37,559 nt of DNA from an uncultured Blastocatellia bacterium. Its GTDB lineage: Bacteria; Acidobacteriota; Blastocatellia; Pyrinomonadales; Pyrinomonadaceae. The notes beneath the pieces were generated by a model that was not told the origin of the DNA, did no database searches, and was given only the letters and a program-made list of their open reading frames with translations. Positions 25,187-32,358 of this stretch are shown one piece after another (within the stretch, counting starts at the first letter, position 1; each line of letters opens with the position of its first letter). Location: assembly GCA_946480785.1 (NCBI GenBank), contig CAMLLD010000065.1, positions 1-37,559 on the forward strand. Reading direction: 5' to 3'. Position numbers and translations under genes: made by a program.

Positions 25187-25964
25187 GCAGCGGCGTGTTG
25201 TTTTCGCGGAGCATCTGTTGCTCCAACTGGGCAATCTCGAGTACGAGCGGCAACTGGTCCTGCGCGCTTCCCAACCGTTGCATCATCAAGTCCGTTTCGC
25301 CCTGCGTGAGTTTGCGGCTGGCGGTGGCTTCGATCACCTGTAAACGAGTGCGTGCTTTGGCGAGATGATCGTTCGCCTGGCCGAGCAGGTGTTTCAGCCG
25401 GTCGTGGTCTTCGGACAGGTCTTGTTCCAGGGCTTTTGCTTCGGGAGTGCCCAAGATTCGCGCGCGATTGAGGCGTCGTTCGACCCGCAGTAATTCGCGT
25501 TTCGAACGCGCGATGATGCGCGCGGCGGTGAGCCGGCTCGCGAGAGTTTCGAGGTACGCATCGGCCAATAGCGGATTGCTTTGCTCGATTTCCTTGAGTG
25601 CGGCGCGTTCGGCCGAGGTCAGTTCTGAACGAAACCAGACAACCTCGCTGGCCGTGATTCCATCCGAAGCTAACCGGTCGCGTAATTTCGCCAGCCATTT
25701 TCTGCGGTAAAAAAGGAGAATGGCGGCAACCAGCAATCCCAGAGCGAATCCCAGGGTCAGTGAAAGGCCCGTCAACAATAGATAAACAGCGGCGGTATCG
25801 GTAGCCGTTGCGGTCAGGAAAAGAACCAGGAACACGATGGGCGCCGGAATGGTCGTCGCTGCGACTGCGACCCACGGGGCAATCTTCAACACCCGCGCCG
25901 TGGCAGCGTCTTTGGTCGAAAGTTTACCGCCTGCTTGAGTTATGGGCAGCTCCGTCATCCGCAC
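25158..25964 (-). CDS. Membrane protein with two transmembrane helices and a coiled coil
   Basis: The protein has 268 residues, with two hydrophobic segments at about 30-55 (APWVAVAATTIPAPIVFLVLFLTA) and about 60-88 (AAVYLLLTGLSLTLGFALGLLVAAILLFY). After a basic RRKWLAKLRDRL segment comes a long charged helical part (about 95-260), rich in leucine, glutamate and arginine and with heptad-like spacing, that reads as a cytoplasmic coiled coil. No known family is recognised. It may organise a membrane complex. The gene starts 23 nt from the VWFA promoter region on the other strand, so the two are divergent. Confidence 0.65.
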   Translation of the reverse strand: MRMTELPITQAGGKLSTKDAATARVLKIAPWVAVAATTIPAPIVFLVLFLTATATDTAAVYLLLTGLSLTLGFALGLLVAAILLFYRRKWLAKLRDRLASDGITASEVVWFRSELTSAERAALKEIEQSNPLLADAYLETLASRLTAARIIARSKRELLRVERRLNRARILGTPEAKALEQDLSEDHDRLKHLLGQANDHLAKARTRLQVIEATASRKLTQGETDLMMQRLGSAQDQLPLVLEIAQLEQQMLRENNTPLPNDGVTQNP

Positions 25965-25967
25965 TCC

Positions 25968-25995
25968 TTAGTTTTGCGATCTTAGCTTGTATAAT
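25968..25995 (+). promoter_or_regulatory. Candidate promoter for the VWFA-related gene
   Basis: A consensus -10 TATAAT at 25990-25995 lies 27 nt upstream of the ATG at 26023. The best-spaced -35 candidate is TTAGTT at 25968-25973 with a 16-nt spacer. It is weak, so the -10 carries most of the support. The divergent membrane gene starts at 25964. Confidence 0.4.
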
Positions 25996-26022
25996 GGGGC
26001 TGACTCAATAAGAGAGGATCCA

Positions 26023-26997
26023 ATGAATACCGTCCGACCTTTCTATCGTCGCTTATGGCGCCTGGCTTTCGTGATCGGTTTTACGTTTGCGGTCCCGTCC
26101 GTGTTTGCTCAACCGCAGAGCATTGATGGCACGAACGGCTCACGTACTTCCGGCCGCCCGATCGTTATCCCACTCACTATCAAGGTCAACTCACGGCAGT
26201 TGGATCCGGAAACAGAACTGCAAAACGTCGACTTGACCGTTAACGAAGACGGCGAGCCGCAGACGATCCTTTCGATTCGCGGCATCGGCACGAACTCGCC
26301 GATTACGCTCGCGGTGTTGATTCAGGAAGACCTGGTGCCGTCAGTCGGGACCGAGATCAAATCGCTCGCGGATTTCATCAGTAACTTGCCGCGGGGTTCG
26401 CGCGTGATGATTGGGTACCTGCGTACTGGCAGTCTGCAAGTGAAACAGAAATTTACAAACGACCTGGAGAAAGCGTCGAAGTCGCTGCGGCCGCCGAGTG
26501 GGTTTGCGAGTGCGGGTCCTTACAATCCTTACGTGGAAGTGATTGAAGCGTTGAAGAAGTTTGACTCGCAGCCTTTGGGCCGGCGGGCGATTCTGTTGGT
26601 TTCAGATGGTTTGGATATTTCGCGGGGTGTCGATTCGTCGTTGCCGACGCAGAGTGTAGATCTGCAACGCGCGGTGAACGAGTCGCAGCGGCGTGGCGTT
26701 GCGATTTACGGTTTTTACGCGCCGACGGTTGTGGCTTCGACTAATCCCGGCTTGGCGGCAAATGCGCAGAGCTCGTTGTTGCGGTTGTCGAATGAGACTG
26801 GCGGGCATGCATTCTTTGAGGGAACGGGAGCGCCGGTGAGCTTTGAGCCGTTCATACGCGAGTTGGACGTTTCATTACAGAAGCAGGTGGCGCTGACGTT
26901 TTTATCGACGCACATGAAGAAGGGATTTCACAAAATCGAAGTGAAGTCCGTGACGCCGGGTGTGCGCGTGACGTATCCGTCGGGTTACGTGCGGTGA
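26023..26997 (+). CDS. Secreted VWFA-related protein (acidobacterial type)
   Basis: This 324-residue exported protein has a signal peptide ending PSVFAQ (about 30 residues). The start at 26023 follows AGAGAGGA. The mature protein has PIVIPLTIKVNSRQLDPETELQNVDLTVNEDGEPQTILSI, the strand-turn lead-in of the VWFA-related family common in Acidobacteria. A von Willebrand factor A fold follows, with ITLAVLIQEDLVPSVGTEIKSLADFI, ALKKFDSQPLGRRAILLVSDGLDISRG and VAIYGFYAPT. The MIDAS DxSxS is not preserved (QEDLVPS instead), so metal-dependent adhesion is doubtful. Likely a surface or extracellular binding protein of unknown target. Confidence 0.82.
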   Translation: MNTVRPFYRRLWRLAFVIGFTFAVPSVFAQPQSIDGTNGSRTSGRPIVIPLTIKVNSRQLDPETELQNVDLTVNEDGEPQTILSIRGIGTNSPITLAVLIQEDLVPSVGTEIKSLADFISNLPRGSRVMIGYLRTGSLQVKQKFTNDLEKASKSLRPPSGFASAGPYNPYVEVIEALKKFDSQPLGRRAILLVSDGLDISRGVDSSLPTQSVDLQRAVNESQRRGVAIYGFYAPTVVASTNPGLAANAQSSLLRLSNETGGHAFFEGTGAPVSFEPFIRELDVSLQKQVALTFLSTHMKKGFHKIEVKSVTPGVRVTYPSGYVR

Positions 26998-26998
26998 G

Positions 26999-27265
26999 TT
27001 ATTGAACCGTCGCTGCGAGTAGCGAACCACGATGGTCGCTGGCGATGGCCCAACCATCCGCGAGCCGACCGATCATCCCGTGAAAATGAATGTCGCTGCC
27101 GCTCAACACGACCAGCACATCACCGGCGTGATACTTCGGGTCCTCTAACCGAAACCTGATCACCGTCGCCTGACCATTCTTCTGTTCCAGCGTCTCAAAC
27201 TCGAAAGTATCCGCATCCGCAACGTACGTCTGCGAGTTGTTAGCTACTCTTTGTTCGTCAGGCAT
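26999..27265 (-). CDS. Small beta-rich hypothetical protein
   Basis: The start at 27265 (MPDEQRVANNSQTYVADADTF) gives 88 residues. A longer frame to 27298 overlaps the 3' end of tRNA-His and is unlikely. The body alternates strands (FEFETLEQKNGQATVIRFRLEDPKYHAGDVLVVLSGSDIHFHGMIGRLADGWAIASDH), like a small SH3- or PilZ-like barrel. No family is named. It is convergent with the VWFA-related gene, with 1 nt between stop codons, and runs in the same direction as tRNA-His and tRNA-Arg just upstream. Confidence 0.6.
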   Translation of the reverse strand: MPDEQRVANNSQTYVADADTFEFETLEQKNGQATVIRFRLEDPKYHAGDVLVVLSGSDIHFHGMIGRLADGWAIASDHRGSLLAATVQ

Positions 27266-27287
27266 AAGGTGTAATCTGCTCCAGGTT

Positions 27288-27365
<78 letters not shown>

Positions 27366-27380
27366 ATATTTCGGTTGGTG

Positions 27381-27726
27381 TGGTGCCCCCGGCAGGACTC
27401 GAACCTGCGGCCCTCTGCTTAGCTTCCAGCATCAGGCTTTCCCTGACCGCCCGTTGTAGCTCGGGGTTGCTGGCTGGACTATATCTTGGACATCTCAGTC
27501 CCGACCCGTATAGTCTCTGAGGATCCCCTCGCAAACTGATTGGCAAAGGTTTCCTGCGGATTACCCAATCCTCGCGGGTTTTTACTTCGAGTTATTACGG
27601 GATTCGAAGTACCGGGAGGCTCTCAGGGCGTCCCCGCATACAGGGTCGTCCACTCAATGGGTTCCCAACGCGTTCCCCATCAAGGCTCCAACAAGGCAGA
27701 TGCTCTATCCGCTGAGCTACAGGGGC
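27381..27726 (-). tRNA. tRNA-Arg(TCT) split by a group I intron
   Basis: Two exons give a complete 76-nt tRNA. The 34-nt 5' exon (27693-27726) ends TCTGCCTT, the 42-nt 3' exon (27381-27422) begins CTAAGCAGA. Joined, they form anticodon stem TCTGC/GCAGA with loop CTTCTAA, anticodon TCT. The acceptor is GCCCCTG/CGGGGGC (one T-G pair), the T arm GCAGG-TTCGAGT-CCTGC, discriminator A and an encoded CCA. The 270-nt insert interrupts the anticodon after its first base (U34), the position used by the cyanobacterial tRNA-Leu(UAA) intron. An intact tRNA needs splicing. It is likely the sole source of this isoacceptor in the window. Confidence 0.92.
27423..27692 (-). ncRNA. Group I self-splicing intron in tRNA-Arg
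   Basis: All four conserved group I core elements are visible in order: P (TATGCGGGGACG), Q (AATCCGCAGG), R (CTCAGAGACTATACGG) and S (AAGATATAGTCC). P4 pairs GCGG of P with CCGC of Q, and P7 pairs the CAGAGACTATA and ATATAGTCC parts of R and S. The 5' splice site follows U (CCTT^G) and the intron ends in omega-G before CTAA, as expected. The start GTTGGAGCCTTG resembles the beginning of cyanobacterial tRNA introns. There is no room for a homing endonuclease. Subgroup not assigned. Confidence 0.9.
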
Positions 27727-27823
27727 GTCAATTCAATAGCTTCGGCATGTTAACGCCGGTACCTGGTCTGGTCAACCGACAAACTCCGCGAGTACCGGTG
27801 CAGTTTCACCAACGCGTTTCCGT

Positions 27824-27879
27824 GGAGTGCGGGGACTTGTCACCGCTTTGGCCAAAGCGCCGACGAGTCGGCGCACTCC
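27824..27879. repeat. Palindromic intergenic repeat element (REP-like)
   Basis: Two 28-base arms meet without a loop: GGAGTGCGGGGACTTGTCACCGCTTTGG cannot be quoted in full, but begins GGAGTGCG and ends GCTTTGG, and its reverse complement matches the second arm at 23 of 28 positions (second arm begins CCAAAGCG and ends CGCACTCC). The element is typical of mobile palindromic repeats in intergenic DNA and could be a folded RNA or a RAYT-mobilised unit. No transposase is nearby. Confidence 0.6.
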
Positions 27880-27896
27880 AAAGTCGAAAGACAAAC

Positions 27897-27928
27897 AAAA
27901 AAGAGATCGCCCGAACGGGGGCGACCTC
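27897..27928 (-). terminator. Intrinsic terminator of the 82-residue gene
   Basis: On the minus strand, GAGGTCGCCC pairs with GGGCGATCTC (ten pairs, one G-T) around a six-base loop and is followed by TTTTTT. It lies 30 nt after the stop of the 27958-28206 gene and is the clearest terminator in the window. Confidence 0.85.
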
Positions 27929-27957
27929 TTCTCGAAAGAAGGTAAAGAGATTAGCGA

Positions 27958-28206
27958 TTAGGCCGCGCGGATCTGTTCCTGAGTTTCCGCGAACACGCGA
28001 CGACCATTCAGCGCATCATCGATGATCTCGCGCACAGCCGAAGTCTCCGGATTGACGTCCATTCGGTCGCACGCTTTCAGGTGCCGGATGATGCCTTCAG
28101 TCGCAATCTCGAGAGCCACGCCGGTCAACTTCGTAAAGCGGCGGGCCTGGATATGATCGATTCTCATAAGCCGCTCGTTCAGCGGCAGGTGTGTATCAAA
28201 AGTCAC
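27958..28206 (-). CDS. Hypothetical 82-residue protein
   Basis: The protein reads MTFDTHLPLNERLMRIDHIQARRFTKLTGVALEIATEGIIRHLKACDRMDVNPETS and ends in EIIDDALNGRRVFAETQEQIRAA. It is all-helical in appearance, small and without a signal peptide. No family is recognised. A strong intrinsic terminator follows 30 nt downstream, so the gene is real and forms its own unit. The promoter is probably in the A/T-rich TATAGTTTATACATTTG segment upstream (about 28230-28260). Confidence 0.7.
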   Translation of the reverse strand: MTFDTHLPLNERLMRIDHIQARRFTKLTGVALEIATEGIIRHLKACDRMDVNPETSAVREIIDDALNGRRVFAETQEQIRAA

Positions 28207-28566
28207 GATTGCCTGAACCCCTCCAAATTAGAATCTGCGTTTCAAATGTATAAACTATAGATGCTCGGACCACCCTCTTGGATGCAGCCCTCAATGCAGC
28301 GCACAACCCACACAAGGCTTTAGATTCTGGGGGTTTAACCCCAAAGTCGTAGCTGCCTTAAGACGCATTGCCGCAGGGGTGTTCAGCGAAACGTGGGATT
28401 ATAACCGAGGAGTGCCGTCCCGTCCATAATTTTTTATAGCCGGGTGAAAAGGCGCGTTCTACTGAGGTTTTGCTGGTCTACGCGAGGCACAGACAAAGAC
28501 GCCGCCCGGGTTCCGATGGAGGATAAGGGGCGGCGCCGTTTGCTGAAAAATAAGAGTGCCGGGACT
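28207..28566. other. Intergenic region between the small gene and HU
   Basis: No gene was found in these 360 bases. The A/T-rich segment around 28230-28260 is a likely promoter for the 27958-28206 gene. A GGGG-TTTAA-CCCC hairpin lies near 28330. A candidate terminator of HU is at 28498-28537. Confidence 0.45.
28498..28537 (-). terminator. Possible terminator of the HU gene
   Basis: On the minus strand, GGCGCCGCCC pairs with GGGCGGCGTC (ten pairs, one G-T) around a 20-base loop and is followed by TTTGTC. The stem is strong and the T tract is weak. It lies 30 nt after the HU stop codon. Confidence 0.45.
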
Positions 28567-28881
28567 TCACTTTTTTGGCAGCACGGTATCTTTCATGCCC
28601 TTGCCGACTCTAAACTTCAACGTGGTTTTCGCAGGAATCTGAATGGTTTCGCCGGTCGCCGGGTTCCGGCCTTCGCGTGCTTTACGCTCGGATTTCACGA
28701 GTTTTCCGAATCCGGGAAGAACGAATTCGCCGTTTGATTTCACTTCGCGCGCGGCGAGCGTCGACAGTTCGTCAAAGAATTCCTTGATTTGAGCTCGCTT
28801 CATGCCGGTGGATTCGGCAAAGTGGTTGATAACTTCGGATTGGGTCATGCGCTTCTTGCCTGCAGCGGCTTTTGTCGCCAT
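28567..28881 (-). CDS. HU-family DNA-binding protein
   Basis: The product is a 104-residue histone-like protein that bends and compacts DNA. The ATG at 28881 (ATKAAAGKKRMTQSEVINHFAESTGMKRAQIKEFFDELSTLAAREV) follows GGAGGTG. The DNA-binding arm shows GEFVLPGFGKLVKSERKAREGRNPATGETIQIPAKTTLKFRVGKGM, with the conserved R-x-G-x-N-P-x-T-G arm tip. A basic, lysine/alanine-rich N-terminal extension of about 10 residues precedes the normal HU start. The longer frame to 28902 begins with TTG and is unlikely. Confidence 0.95.
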   Translation of the reverse strand: MATKAAAGKKRMTQSEVINHFAESTGMKRAQIKEFFDELSTLAAREVKSNGEFVLPGFGKLVKSERKAREGRNPATGETIQIPAKTTLKFRVGKGMKDTVLPKK

Positions 28882-29129
28882 AGTCTGGTGTGACACCTCC
28901 AACGAGAACTAGAATTGAAAAGCAGTCGGACATTGATATACCACACTCAAGCGGCAAAGTCTTCAAGAAAACCAGCATTTTTCTAGGTTTTTTGAGGGTC
29001 GCGCCGTTTCGGGACGGCCCAACGCGCTCGTAACCTACAAAGCTGGGGCGAGGTTTTGGACTCGCTGCCCCAAAACCTCGCCCCGTCTGTCTACGAGAGA
29101 AAGCGTCGTGGCACTCTCTCGAGCACTTA

Positions 29130-30791
29130 TCAGTGAAAAGGCTTGAAAATATTGGCAAAAGCCCAGTTAGCCTGCGAAATGCCGCTACAAGTAGGCGATG
29201 CAAAGCCCTGGTTCGGACACCCGCCATTGTCGCGCGCTACAGACCACATCGCGATTCGGGTGATATAGCTGTTGGCATTCGCAAAGTTCAACAACGATTG
29301 TGCATCGCTGAGTTGAAAGATCTCAGTATTCGTGTCGTTGATGCCGATCATGGGAGTCACGCCGATACTCGCGTTCAAACCGGCCGCCACGACCTGGTTG
29401 TGCGTGTTGGTCGCGGCTTGTTGCGCGCTAAGTCCCATCTGGCCTCCATTATCGTTGGCCGAACCGTAGTCCATCGCCATAACGTTTACGACGTCCAGAC
29501 TGAGTCCATCAGTTTTCACGCTGTTCAGGATATTCACACCGCTCTGAATCAATCCTGTCGGCAGGACCGGCAGCGTGTAGGAAATTACGAGACCCGGATT
29601 CGCAGTCTTCAAGGCCTTCAACGCCTGATTGCGGCGAGTGATCGAAGTCTGGTCGGTGGTTGCGCCGCCTTCGATATCGAAGTCGAGTCGCACCGGTGTG
29701 CTGGCGTTGACGCTGTATTTATTGAGCACCGCTTGATAAGCCGCTTGCAGACTCGAGACGGTGCTACATCCTTGCGCGAGTTCAGTTCCCGAAGCGCCGC
29801 CGAACGAGATGATCACATCGCCGCCCGCCGCACGTACAGCCTGGATCTGAGAGAGTATCGTGTTGCCGTTCGGCAGCGTGTCATTCGCTACGGTGGCTCC
29901 GACACCGCCCCAAGTAGGCGTGCAGCCGCCATTGCCGACGATGAATCCCATCGTAAACACCTTGATGCCTGATTGCGTTTGAATGTTTGCGAGTTGCCAA
30001 TCGACAGTCAGGCCCATGTCGATATAAGGCGCGAACACTTTCGCCGATGGTGGCGGTGGTGGTGGGCCGTTCAGCGTCGTCACGTTGATCGCCGTGCTCT
30101 GTGCGGAGCTGCCCGCGGCGTCGTTGGCGGCAACACGGAATGAGTAAGTCGTCACCGGAGACAAGCCGCTGATTGTGATATTGGTGCTGCTGGTCGTGCC
30201 CGCCGCTACGCCGTTCTTAAAGATCGTGTAGCCGGTCAACGCGCAGTTGACTGCAACAGTCGATGCGTTCCAAGTCAGGTTCGTGCTGTTGCTGGTCGTG
30301 CCCGAGGCTTGTAATCCTGTAGGCACGCTCGGAACAGTCGTGCAGGCGCTACACGTTCCGATGATGGTCCAGGGCGCGCCGCTTCCTGGCCCACCGTTGT
30401 TTGTCGAAGGGTTTTGGCCCTGCGTCCAGAAGTTGGCCTGGTAATTCACGCCGTTGAGACTAGCCGTCATGCCTGCAGTGTAGACACTAGTGGAGTTCCA
30501 GGTTGCCGCGCACGAACCGCCCCCGCCACCACCGCCCGATCCGCTACATGGTCCGTTGCTGGTCCAGGGCTGACCGCTGCCTGGTCCACCATTGTTCGTA
30601 GCGGGGTTCTGTCCCTGGGTCCAGAAGTTTGCGGTGTAGTTAACTCCATTAACGCTTGCCGTCATGCCGGCTGTGTAGACCGAAGTTGAATTCCACGCCG
30701 CGGCGCAAGTCTGTGCCGCGCCGACGTGCGCTGTGCAGAGCAGTAAAAACACGAGTCCCAGCCCGGATTGGATTTTACGAGTCGAAGTCAT
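29130..30791 (-). CDS. Secreted chitinase-like GH18 with two CBM5/12 modules
   Basis: The protein has 553 residues, with a signal peptide (about 1-27, LVFLLLCTAHVGAAQ). Two nearly identical chitin-binding modules follow: CAAAWNSTSVYTAGMTASVNGVNYTANFWTQGQNP at about 28-80 and its copy at about 93-145. A fibronectin type III domain (PSVPTGLQASGTTSNSTNLTWNAS, about 150-240) joins a proline linker. The glycoside hydrolase 18 barrel (about 250-550) has VRLDFDIEGG, giving the D-x-D-x-E catalytic core, with VISYTLPVLPTG and DVVNVMAMDYG. It should hydrolyse chitin or related glucosamine polymers outside the cell. The two chitin-binding repeats are a likely recent duplication. Confidence 0.93.
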   Translation of the reverse strand: MTSTRKIQSGLGLVFLLLCTAHVGAAQTCAAAWNSTSVYTAGMTASVNGVNYTANFWTQGQNPATNNGGPGSGQPWTSNGPCSGSGGGGGGGSCAATWNSTSVYTAGMTASLNGVNYQANFWTQGQNPSTNNGGPGSGAPWTIIGTCSACTTVPSVPTGLQASGTTSNSTNLTWNASTVAVNCALTGYTIFKNGVAAGTTSSTNITISGLSPVTTYSFRVAANDAAGSSAQSTAINVTTLNGPPPPPPSAKVFAPYIDMGLTVDWQLANIQTQSGIKVFTMGFIVGNGGCTPTWGGVGATVANDTLPNGNTILSQIQAVRAAGGDVIISFGGASGTELAQGCSTVSSLQAAYQAVLNKYSVNASTPVRLDFDIEGGATTDQTSITRRNQALKALKTANPGLVISYTLPVLPTGLIQSGVNILNSVKTDGLSLDVVNVMAMDYGSANDNGGQMGLSAQQAATNTHNQVVAAGLNASIGVTPMIGINDTNTEIFQLSDAQSLLNFANANSYITRIAMWSVARDNGGCPNQGFASPTCSGISQANWAFANIFKPFH

Positions 30792-30903
30792 AGAAGCTCC
30801 TTGGTGTGATTAGGAGGTGACTTGGCGCGGGAATGGTGGATTCAATGCCGCGGGGGTCGACAAAGGATAGTAACTTCTATGCCTAATTTTAGTGGTTGTC
30901 AAT

Positions 30904-30921
30904 GGGCAGACAAGTCTGCCC
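30904..30921. repeat. Perfect inverted repeat GGGCAGAC-AA-GTCTGCCC
   Basis: The palindrome overlaps the last base of the stop codon of the 30921-31376 gene. There is no T tract after it on the minus strand, so it is either a weak terminator or a palindromic intergenic repeat. Confidence 0.45.
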
Positions 30922-31376
30922 TAACCGTTTTGGTCCGGCGCCGCGTTAACGACCACTGCGGCAGCGGGCGCGGGCGGCGCTGGCGGAAGTACGACCTGCG
31001 GCGCGGGCGGCTTGTTCGCATTCGCATCCACGGCTTTTGAGGTAACGTACGATCCACCACTTATACCCAACAGGGCGAGGATGCCGCCGGGAATCGCGGT
31101 CGGAAACGTCGGTGGATTGGCGCTCAGGATAATGAGAAACAGACCAAGCGCAATCACGAACGTAAAAACCAGAAACTGAAAGCGCGAAAGGCTGGCGTCT
31201 CCGTCCGCACCGGCGATCAAATACATGAGGTTGATGTCGCCCTTGATCATCTTGTAAATGATTGCGACCGCAAACGCCGCAATAAGGACCGTTACGATCC
31301 AACCCATGACGAGCGCTAGAAAGTGGAAGTTGGGATCTTGCTGAATCGGTGTTGGTGTTTGCCACAAAAGCAACAT
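30921..31376 (-). CDS. Small membrane protein, pair member 2
   Basis: This 151-residue protein starts MLLLWQTPTPIQQDPNFHFLALVMGWIVTVLIAAFAVAIIYKMIKGDINLMYLIAG. It has three hydrophobic segments (about 15-45, 66-88 and 93-110) and a C-terminal proline/alanine-rich tail (KPPAPQVVLPPAPPAPAAAVVV), likely outside the membrane or an interaction tail. The segment IYKMIKGDINLMYLIAG...SRFQFLVFTFVIALGLFLII aligns with the neighbouring 31392 protein at its IAYQFLAGEITMRGLLSE...ARMQLFLFTLAMAFYVLSQ block, so the two are paralogues. No known family. The stop of the 31392 gene lies 15 nt upstream of its start. Confidence 0.7.
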   Translation of the reverse strand: MLLLWQTPTPIQQDPNFHFLALVMGWIVTVLIAAFAVAIIYKMIKGDINLMYLIAGADGDASLSRFQFLVFTFVIALGLFLIILSANPPTFPTAIPGGILALLGISGGSYVTSKAVDANANKPPAPQVVLPPAPPAPAAAVVVNAAPDQNG

Positions 31377-31391
31377 TGAGGTTCTTCCTTT

Positions 31392-31736
31392 CTATTGGTT
31401 CCTGTCTTCAGAGTTAAGCAACGATGAGATTCCCTTGGCGCCGAGGAAAATTGAGTGACTACCGCCGAGCATCAAGAGCCATTTGGTTTCTATTTCGGGA
31501 AACTTGCGCGTCTCGATAACCTGAGATAGAACGTAAAAAGCCATTGCGAGTGTGAATAGAAATAGCTGCATGCGCGCCACACTCATGCCGCCGAGTCCCG
31601 CTTTTGTTTTCTCGCTCAACAAGCCGCGCATAGTGATCTCACCCGCCAGGAACTGATAGGCGATCACACCTGCGAAGGCAGCTAACAGTATTCCCGCTTC
31701 GTATCTGGCGAAATTAACCAGCAGCGTCATTCCCAT
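31392..31736 (-). CDS. Small membrane protein, pair member 1
   Basis: This 114-residue protein has hydrophobic segments at about 15-32 (AGILLAAFAGVIAYQFL), 55-75 (MQLFLFTLAMAFYVLSQVI) and about 85-102. It shares with its neighbour the pattern Y-x-(I/L)-x-G-(D/E)-I, a 20-residue hydrophilic spacer, then a R-x-Q-x(3)-FT segment. Both would sit in one operon and could form a heteromeric membrane complex. Function is not recognised. Upstream lies a gene-poor, repeat-containing region, so the promoter is probably there. Confidence 0.7.
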   Translation of the reverse strand: MGMTLLVNFARYEAGILLAAFAGVIAYQFLAGEITMRGLLSEKTKAGLGGMSVARMQLFLFTLAMAFYVLSQVIETRKFPEIETKWLLMLGGSHSIFLGAKGISSLLNSEDRNQ

Positions 31737-32358
31737 TTTCCCAGTGAACTGAGGAGTTTTGACTTACAACCTTGGCTAGACCTGAGGGCAACTCGCCGGG
31801 CTCGCGAGGGCTCTTTGGAACAGGCGGCTTATACTCTGGAACTCCGCCGGCTGTCAATATTCCGAGTGCGTCATAGAGAGGTGAGAGCGTGGAAGTTTCA
31901 GTCGAAGTTTGACGTGATCGCGTTTGAGTTTTACATGATCGAACACAGGTTTGACGTGAATGGAAATGAGCCTGGGAAGTATTCGGCAAGAGCTGGAACG
32001 CTCGAGCAAAAGATTGATAAGCAGTTCGACTGGCTTGACGTGATCGCGATCTGCAAAGTCATGACGCAGGCCAAGCCGTCAAAGATGCGGCGAGGTTTAA
32101 CGTGCGAAGATGTGATCACGTCAAACCTGCGCCAGAGCAGGGAAGCCCCGGACCCACACACGTTGAACTTCGCAAGGATCTCCTCAGCTCCAGTAAACGA
32201 TCAGGCGCTACATTCGCGCTGTTCAGCTGCAACGCGACATACGGCTTGAGTTCCTCGCGCCAAACTCCTAGACTTCGCTTGAACGGACTTCCAGGGAACT
32301 CACTGTTAGACGCAAAGCCTTCGAAGTCCTCCTCGTACCCACACAAAGGAGATTCCTT
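31737..32358. other. Repeat-containing intergenic region
   Basis: No gene is supported in these 620 bases. Frames on both strands show shadow-like composition and weak starts. The stretch contains an array of GTTTGACGTGATC-type motifs (31907-32128) and a leader for the YVTN gene, whose ribosome-binding site AAAGGAG is at about 32346-32352. Confidence 0.45.
31907..32128. repeat. Array of GTTTGACGTGATC motifs ending in a hairpin
   Basis: GTTTGACGTGATCGCG lies at 31907-31922, AGGTTTGACGTG at 31947-31958 and TTGACGTGATCGCG at 32035-32048. A near-perfect inverted pair follows: AGGTTTAACGTG at 32093-32104 and CACGTCAAACCT at 32117-32128 (11 of 12 pairs). All are on one side of the YVTN gene and could be a regulator-binding array or a decayed repeat. 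Confidence 0.5.

Noticed and set aside
27540..28025. Possible homing endonuclease in the intron
   Set aside because: The frame is on the opposite strand, runs past the tRNA and shows no LAGLIDADG, GIY-YIG or HNH motif. The intron core leaves no space for one.
31714..31989. 91-residue minus-strand frame upstream of the membrane pair
   Set aside because: The C-terminal part is weakly protein-like, but the N-terminus is arginine/serine-rich shadow sequence and it overlaps the repeat array. No start signal was found.
31815..32249. 144-residue plus-strand frame through the repeat array
   Set aside because: It contains FDV-type peptides only because the GTTTGACGTGATC repeats fall in frame. The rest is unlike a folded protein and no ribosome-binding site is present.
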